From the NCBI GenBank assembly GCA_026394015.1, contig JAPKZA010000472.1, positions 1 to 47,436 on the forward strand: a stretch of DNA of 47,436 nt. Direction: 5' to 3'. Origin of the DNA: Acidobacteriota bacterium. GTDB lineage: Bacteria > Acidobacteriota > Terriglobia > Bryobacterales > Bryobacteraceae. This document shows, piece after piece, positions 42,061 to 47,436 of this stretch. Each line of letters begins with the position of its first letter. The stretch's first letter is position 1. The notes beneath the pieces were generated by a model. It made no database searches. It was not told where the DNA came from and worked only from the letters and a program-made list of their open reading frames with translations. Made by a program: the position numbers and the translations under genes.

Positions 42061-43594
42061 TCCGATCAGGGATTCGACTAGGCATTTCGGCGGAGGCCTC
42101 GGCAATGCCAACCTCCGCCCAAAACGGGAGCGGACCGTAGCGTCTTTCCGCCAACCGCTTATGCCGAACAAGCCCTGCCGGGATCACATCCACCATAGCT
42201 GGCTCTATTCTGGTCCATCGCTCTTCTTCCATTCAAAACAAAGGTTGGCCACAGCCTTCGATCCCGCGCGTCCATCCGACCCCCAACTAAGTTTTGCTGG
42301 AACGCTGGGGCCACCTGCCTCCATGCCAGCTTTGCCATTTCCTGCCGTCTCATCGCCCGGCACCCCTCGGCCCAGGGCCAACCTGCGGCGAATCCAATGT
42401 ACTGGCCAGAACATTGACGTCCAACAGCCATTCCACGGGCCACCGCTCCTGGACCGTATCTCCAAACCGATATGTCGAATTCGAGCTCGTTGGCCGGAGT
42501 TTCGTCCGCCTCAACCCGCGCCCCGCCAGATCAGGAATCTCTCGACAATCCCCTGATTCTTGAGCCGGGCAATCTCCCTTTCAACCTCCATCACGGCAAC
42601 ATTGATCTTCAAAGCAGTCCGCACTCCATAGTGATCGCATCCGAAGCTACGACCCCATCTGGGGTTCTATCCCCTCCCGATAGGCGCAGGTTGCGATTCG
42701 GTGGACGATTCGCATTTCGGGCCTCCGCTCCCCTGGCAAAAGGAAGCAAGTAGCGCCTCGGTCGTCCTGACGGGTGAGCCCCATCTCCCCGAACGCACCG
42801 CGGCGCCAAGGCCCTTCCCCATCTGCCATCTTCCCAACGGCGGCCACCGCCGCGCCAAAACCGGCCTGTCGAATCGCACGCTCTCGTCTGGTTCACCCGC
42901 CGTCCCCACTCTCACTTCTGTCTTCGGGCGTGTGGCGCGGGGACTAAATAAAATATTTCCTCGCGCGATGTCCTTTTTGAGCGAACTTCCACGCTTTTTG
43001 CTATCGAAGGCCCCTCCTCATGTCTCTACTTCCTCCTCCACGTTCCCGTCCTATCGAACCGTATCGCGAATCCGCGCCGCACTCCGTCACCATCCTTGGG
43101 TCGATCGGCGATCAAGCCGGACACGGCAAAAGGCGAACTCCCGTAGCACCCATCATCACCCCTGCGGCGCTGCCCATTCCCTTGACCCTTTCCTGCCACG
43201 CGAGCGATTGCCCGAAGTATGATGGCGGCGGTCCGGCTCGACATCCTGAACTCTCGGCTGACAGAAGATCCCCGCGAGCGGATGGCTCCATTCTGTCTCG
43301 ATGGGGTCGCGGTGGCCGCGCCACGGCCCCGGCACTGCGCCGGCCAACCGTCAGTTTAGCGGCGCAACCTTGCGGCGAAACCCGGTTGAGAAAACGAATT
43401 CACGACAAAGCGGCAACGGCCTCGAGGCCGGTTCCTCTGCTTCAGTGGCGGCATTCGCCCCTTCGGTGTAACCGCAATCGAAATCCCGCCGCGCCCTTCG
43501 GCGCCCAAACGGGTTGTCGGTCCAATGTCCAATCGTGACCGCCTCGGTTAGCCGGATCACCACCGTCATCACATATTCCAAAGGATATCGAACT
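42061..43594. other. 1.5-kb stretch without an intact gene
   Basis: Only short frames on both strands, none with recognisable domains or consistent codon bias. A weak terminator-like inverted repeat (42089-42119) follows the first receptor. A minus-strand frame of 37 codons from GTG 42624 to 42511 gives a coherent helical segment (VMEVEREIARLKNQGIVERF), which could be a gene remnant. The stretch 42940-42990 is AT-rich (AAATAAAATATTT). It may be the remains of decayed genes or a mobile element, or simply a long regulatory region before the second receptor. Confidence 0.5.
42089..42119 (+). terminator. Hairpin after the first receptor gene
   Basis: An 8-bp perfect inverted repeat, GGCGGAGG (42089-42096) and CCTCCGCC (42112-42119), with a smaller GGC-AAT-GCC inside, 28 bases after the receptor stop. 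No U-run follows, so termination is plausible but not certain. Confidence 0.35.
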
Positions 43595-46500
43595 ATGCAC
43601 CCTCTCTCCCGCATCCTAGTTCCGCTTCTACTCGTTGCTAGTTTTGCGCATGCGCAAACTTCGGCAGAGATGCTCGGAACCGTCTCCGACTCCAGCACCG
43701 CCGCCGTTGCGGAGGCGAAGATTACCGCGCGTAACCTTTCGACAAACTTAACCTACAACACCACGTCCAGCAATGCCGGAACTTACCGCCTTCCGCTGCT
43801 CCCTCCGGGCGAGTATGAGTTAGTTGTGGAAAAGGCGGGCTTCGCCAAACATGTACGAAGGCCCATTACCTTGCAACTCAATCAGCAGGCGGAGCTAAAC
43901 GTGGCTCTCCACGTCGCCACTGCCAGCGAAGTCATCACGGTATCCACGGAATCACCGTTGATCAACACGACCAATGCCGAGGTGGGTTTTAATATCGATG
44001 CGAAGCGAATCTCGGAGCTGCCAATTTCGCCTAACCGCAACATTCTGAACATTGTCCTGCAGGCGCCTGGCGTAAGCCAATTATCCAGCGGGAACGAATC
44101 TCGTGCCAATAGTTTGAACTTCTCGGTGAACGGAATGCGCCTGCGATCAAACAACTTTATGATCGACGGGGCGGATTCGAACAACGCCTCGGTGGCAGGG
44201 ATGGTGCAGGAAATCAACAATCCTGATGTTGTGGCTGAATTTCGCTTGATCACCAACCAGTTCTTGCCTGAATACGGGCGTGCAGCCGGTTCTGTTGTAA
44301 ACATTTTGACCAAAGGAGGAACGAATCAAATGCACGGCACCGCTTATTGGTCCTACAACAGTAATGTAATGAACAGTCGTACGAACCTGGACAAGCGCAG
44401 CTTTGCAAAGGCGCCTTGGCGCGTTGAGGATCAATTTGGAGGAACCTTTGGCGGACCCGCGATCAAGAATCGGACCTTCCTTTTTGGGAGCCTTTTGCGC
44501 TGGACTGACCACCGTTTTGCTTCGGGGACGGCCATCACGGGAGCTCCAACCGCGGAAGGCCGCACGGCCTTGCAGTCTATTTCTGCTGGGCGTCCGCAAA
44601 TTGCTGCGCTGCTTAAATATCTTCCTGCCGCACAGCAGCCTAGTGGGCAAGCGTTTACTGTAAATGCGGATGGGCGCTCGGTAGTCGTGCCGGTTGGAAC
44701 GCTATCCGGAGCTGCGCCAAACAAGCTGGATGTGTGGCAGTGGTCAGGGCGCGTCGATCACCGCATCAATGAGAAAAATAATCTGATGGGTCGCATTCTA
44801 TATGACGACCGTGTCAGTATCTCAGGCCAAGCGGTGCCACTGGGGCTTACCTCGCTGGTGCCGAGCCGTCGCCAGGCCTACAATTCCACATTGACCAGCA
44901 CTCTGTCTCCCCGTGCGTTCAACGAATTGCGATTCAATTACCAACGTTTGTTCAATTCGCAATCGGCATCGAACCCCGAGGCGTTGGGCGTCCCCAGCAT
45001 TGAGATCAACACTCTTGGGTTGCAGGGGTTCAACTCCTCAGATGCCCGGACCGCACTCGGGTTTGCAATCAATCTGCCTACTATTCTGGTCACCAATAAT
45101 TATCAAATTGCCAATAATTTTGGATTAATTCGCGGCAAGCACTCGATGAAATTTGGCGGGGACATTCGACGTGCCGAACAATTCCAGGAATTCAACGCTC
45201 TCGTGCGCGGCCGCTTGCAATACAACAACCTGCAAGATTTTGTGGACGATCTTGCCCAGGCACAGACTATCAATAAGTTGCTGCCGGGCCTGCGGAACTG
45301 GCAATTTTACAGGTATTACGACTTCTTCTTTTTCGCCCAGGACGAATGGCGCATCAAACGGAATCTCACACTGACCTACGGCCTTCGCTATGAAACCCCC
45401 GGCAACCCTTTCAATTGGCTGGCCTCCGAAAACAGACGCGTAGTGGCCGAAAACAACAATAACCCGGCCTATGTGATGGATAAAGGGCCATCGCGCGACA
45501 TAAACAACTTTGCCCCGCGGCTGGGTTTCAACTACCGATTCGGAAAAAGCTCCGGTGTGCTAGGCGCCCTTCTGGGCGATAACAAGACTGTCTTACGTGG
45601 CGGTTATTCGCGCACCTATGACTTGGCCTTCAACAACATGCTGCTGAATATCTATTCTGCCTGGCCATTCACGAATGCTTTGGCCCGCCCTGCGCGTTCG
45701 CCAGAGTCGTTTGTTACGATTGACGCGATTCGCCGTGGTGGCACAGCGCCGCTGCCAGCCAACCTCATGTCGATCGCGCGTACAGTTTTAAACGACAGTT
45801 TTAGGGCCCCTATTGCCGAGCAATATAGCATGCAGATTCAGCGCGAGTTTGGAGGTGGTTTGGGCCTAAATGTTGGATATGTTGCAACCAAGGGAACGGG
45901 ACTGTTTCAGAGCGTAGATGGCAATCCAACTGTCCCGGGCTCTGGTGGGACAAGACGTGTGGACAATAGTCGAGGGGTGTTGCGCTTGCGCGCCAACACG
46001 GGGAGCTCTACCTACCACTCGCTGCAGACCTCTTTGGAGAAGCGCTTTTCAAAGGGTTACCAGTTCTCGGCGCATTACACTTGGTCCACTTTTATTGACG
46101 ACCAAAGCGATATCTTCAATGCCTCCGTTTCCGGCGAGGTTGCCGTCGCCCAGGACAGCCTGAACCGGCGCAGTGAGAAGGGCCGTTCAACCTATGATCG
46201 ACCTCACCGTTTTTCCGTCAATGGCATCTATGAAGTGCCGCTTGGCCGGAACACGAAGAATGCGATCAGCCACCTGATCGGCGGCTGGCAGCTTGGCGGT
46301 TTCCTGACCTTCCAGAGCGGTGCGCCGTTTTCTGCCTTGGCGGGCAACGACCCTGGCTTCCGTCTCTCGGGCATTGATGCGCTGATTGGCAACTCGTTGC
46401 GTCCCCACCTGGCGACCAACCTGGCTGTGTCTTCGCAATCGGTGGAGCAGTTGTTCGCCGTTCGAAGCACGTTGTTCAGCCCGCTCAGCGCCGCCAATCC

Positions 46501-46750
46501 CATCGGCAACGCGGGCCGGAACATCATTCGGGCCGATGGCATCGCCAATGTCGACATGGTGATCAACAAGAAGATTCGTCTGCCCTTTGAAGGACACGTA
46601 ATGAACTTCCGCGGGGAGTTCTACAACCTGGCGAACTCACGAGACTTTGGCATCCCCAACGCCACTTTCAGCTCTGCTGCGTTTCTCAACCAGTGGAATA
46701 CAAATGGCGGAGGACGTCGTATCGTGATGTTGCTCCGCTACCAGTTTTGA
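43595..46750 (+). CDS. Oar-like TonB-dependent outer-membrane receptor 2
   Basis: A 1051-residue outer-membrane protein of the same family as the receptor at 38671, but clearly distinct in sequence. ATG 43595 is chosen because it opens at a signal peptide (MHPLSRILVPLLLVASFAHAQ) and has AAGGA about 10 bases upstream; a longer in-frame start at 43514 adds residues without signal character. It has a carboxypeptidase-regulatory domain (about 21-105), a plug (VITVSTESPLINT, FSVNGMRLRSNNFMIDG, GSVVNILTKGGTNQMHG) and a barrel ending LLRYQF. Third codon positions are much more mixed than in receptor 1, suggesting a different expression class or origin. Confidence 0.92.
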   Translation: MHPLSRILVPLLLVASFAHAQTSAEMLGTVSDSSTAAVAEAKITARNLSTNLTYNTTSSNAGTYRLPLLPPGEYELVVEKAGFAKHVRRPITLQLNQQAELNVALHVATASEVITVSTESPLINTTNAEVGFNIDAKRISELPISPNRNILNIVLQAPGVSQLSSGNESRANSLNFSVNGMRLRSNNFMIDGADSNNASVAGMVQEINNPDVVAEFRLITNQFLPEYGRAAGSVVNILTKGGTNQMHGTAYWSYNSNVMNSRTNLDKRSFAKAPWRVEDQFGGTFGGPAIKNRTFLFGSLLRWTDHRFASGTAITGAPTAEGRTALQSISAGRPQIAALLKYLPAAQQPSGQAFTVNADGRSVVVPVGTLSGAAPNKLDVWQWSGRVDHRINEKNNLMGRILYDDRVSISGQAVPLGLTSLVPSRRQAYNSTLTSTLSPRAFNELRFNYQRLFNSQSASNPEALGVPSIEINTLGLQGFNSSDARTALGFAINLPTILVTNNYQIANNFGLIRGKHSMKFGGDIRRAEQFQEFNALVRGRLQYNNLQDFVDDLAQAQTINKLLPGLRNWQFYRYYDFFFFAQDEWRIKRNLTLTYGLRYETPGNPFNWLASENRRVVAENNNNPAYVMDKGPSRDINNFAPRLGFNYRFGKSSGVLGALLGDNKTVLRGGYSRTYDLAFNNMLLNIYSAWPFTNALARPARSPESFVTIDAIRRGGTAPLPANLMSIARTVLNDSFRAPIAEQYSMQIQREFGGGLGLNVGYVATKGTGLFQSVDGNPTVPGSGGTRRVDNSRGVLRLRANTGSSTYHSLQTSLEKRFSKGYQFSAHYTWSTFIDDQSDIFNASVSGEVAVAQDSLNRRSEKGRSTYDRPHRFSVNGIYEVPLGRNTKNAISHLIGGWQLGGFLTFQSGAPFSALAGNDPGFRLSGIDALIGNSLRPHLATNLAVSSQSVEQLFAVRSTLFSPLSAANPIGNAGRNIIRADGIANVDMVINKKIRLPFEGHVMNFRGEFYNLANSRDFGIPNATFSSAAFLNQWNTNGGGRRIVMLLRYQF

Positions 46751-47206
46751 TCGCCAATCTCGCCCCCTCACATGTCATCGCTCTTCCGTTTACGCAAGCT
46801 TGCAACGTGTCGCCCGCAACCGACAGATTCTCCCGCACCTCTCGCGGCGAAGTTTCGCGAAAACCAGCCCAACGTTCAAACCATGTCACACCACGTCCCG
46901 CGGCAACTGGAACGAGAAGTTCGACTGAAAGAAACCACCTCCGAAAGGAAAGGCGGCACAAAGTTCGGGGCGCGGAACCGGGGAGGACGACGGATGCGCC
47001 GAAACTGGGGAAGTGGCGGGTTCGTCAAGGTCGTCCGCTACCGGGAAACCCCTCCCACAAACCGGCCGGTATGCCGGGGGCCTTCTTCCATTGTTGGAGA
47101 AAGGTTTGCGAAGATCACTTTCCCGCTACTTCGCTGCGGACTGCTCCCTTGAGTTCCAACCGGCTACTCTTTGATCGGGTGCTCTCGAGCATTGCCCGTC
47201 TCCGCT
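46751..47206. other. Region without a recognisable gene
   Basis: A 456-base stretch after the second receptor. Short frames on both strands show no domain, signal peptide or codon bias consistent with coding. I see no tRNA, terminator with U-run or repeat array in it. Confidence 0.5.
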
Positions 47207-47436
47207 TCACCGGAAGGAACAGACTAACATGCATGCTCCACCAGCAGTGAAAGGGGACATTTCTACTGTGCCCTTACGCCGCCTTCTCTTCGCGGTGTGC
47301 AGGAGTGGCCGCCTGGCAGGAGCTTCCAGAAGATCGTCGTACTTAGGCCGAACCATCGTCTGATCAAACGGGGCCAGCCGAGTTACTCTACTCAGCGACT
47401 CAGCTGTTTCTATGCAGGACCAGCGTCCGCGTTTTG
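47207..47436 (-). other. Possible edge of a mobile element with a partial open frame
   Basis: The minus strand is open from the window edge to a TGA at 47207-47209 (75 codons including the stop), ending with a very basic stretch (TAKRRRRKG) and then a segment read from the sequence GGGGACATTTCTACTGTGCCC (47253-47273, plus strand). That sequence looks to me like the type of terminus seen on IS elements (from memory, not a search), and coding that runs into a terminal repeat is common in transposases. The frame itself has no motif I can name, and could be non-coding. Confidence 0.25.

Noticed and set aside
1-47436. tRNA, rRNA or CRISPR arrays
   Set aside because: No cloverleaf-type T-loop/acceptor pattern, rRNA stretch or regularly spaced direct repeats were seen anywhere in the window.

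Overview
The window is a high-GC bacterial chromosome segment. Its gene repertoire points to an acidobacterium, most likely of the Bryobacterales/Solibacteres type: Oar-like carboxypeptidase-regulatory/TonB-type outer-membrane receptors, a DUF1501 gene paired with a PSCyt1/DUF1549/DUF1553 gene, GMC dehydrogenase with multiheme cytochrome, and Hfq-HflX. The cell is a diderm (LolA-like protein, TonB-type receptors) and its peptidoglycan is predicted to be of the meso-diaminopimelate type (DNPR motif in MurE). Taxonomy is inferred from gene families only.

Layout. (1) 1-9.7 kb, all minus strand: hflX (cut by the window edge), hfq, a DMT-type permease, a GMC oxidoreductase module (5-heme cytochrome, GMC flavoprotein, small Tat-type subunit), a LolA-like protein, a small membrane protein, a fumarylacetoacetate-hydrolase-family enzyme, a homoserine-dehydrogenase-like enzyme and a DUF4139 protein. 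(2) 9.9-16 kb, mixed strands: an outer-membrane beta-barrel protein, a broken response-regulator gene with a piece of an unrelated Ig-like-domain gene inside it, a nitrilase, an RsuA/RluB-type pseudouridine synthase, an unknown protein and a secreted protein with two alpha/beta-hydrolase domains. (3) 16.0-33.2 kb, minus strand: a complete-looking dcw (division and cell wall) cluster, in transcription order mraZ-rsmH-ftsL-ftsI-murE-murF-mraY-murD-ftsW-murG-murC-ftsQ-ftsA2-ftsA-ftsZ. murB and ddl are absent. (4) 33.5-42 kb: a pyrophosphatase-acylphosphatase fusion, the DUF1501/PSCyt1 pair and a large Oar-like receptor. (5) 42-47.4 kb: about 1.5 kb with no intact gene, a second Oar-like receptor with different codon use, and a right end that may be the edge of a mobile element.

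The dcw genes are tightly coupled (overlaps or gaps of 0-20 bp from murE to ftsZ). They make lipid II (MurC-F, MraY, MurG), polymerise and crosslink it at the septum (FtsW, FtsI, FtsQ, FtsL) and build the Z-ring (FtsZ, FtsA). The most unusual item is an extra ftsA-like gene between ftsQ and ftsA. Its product lacks exactly the region of subdomain 1C, the phosphate-2 aspartate and the C-terminal membrane helix, which looks like a specialised, probably non-hydrolysing FtsA partner. Other notable items are the PPase-AcyP fusion, the chimeric receiver gene, a strongly folded spacer between ftsL and ftsI, and an apparent GC-skew change between the left third and the dcw region.
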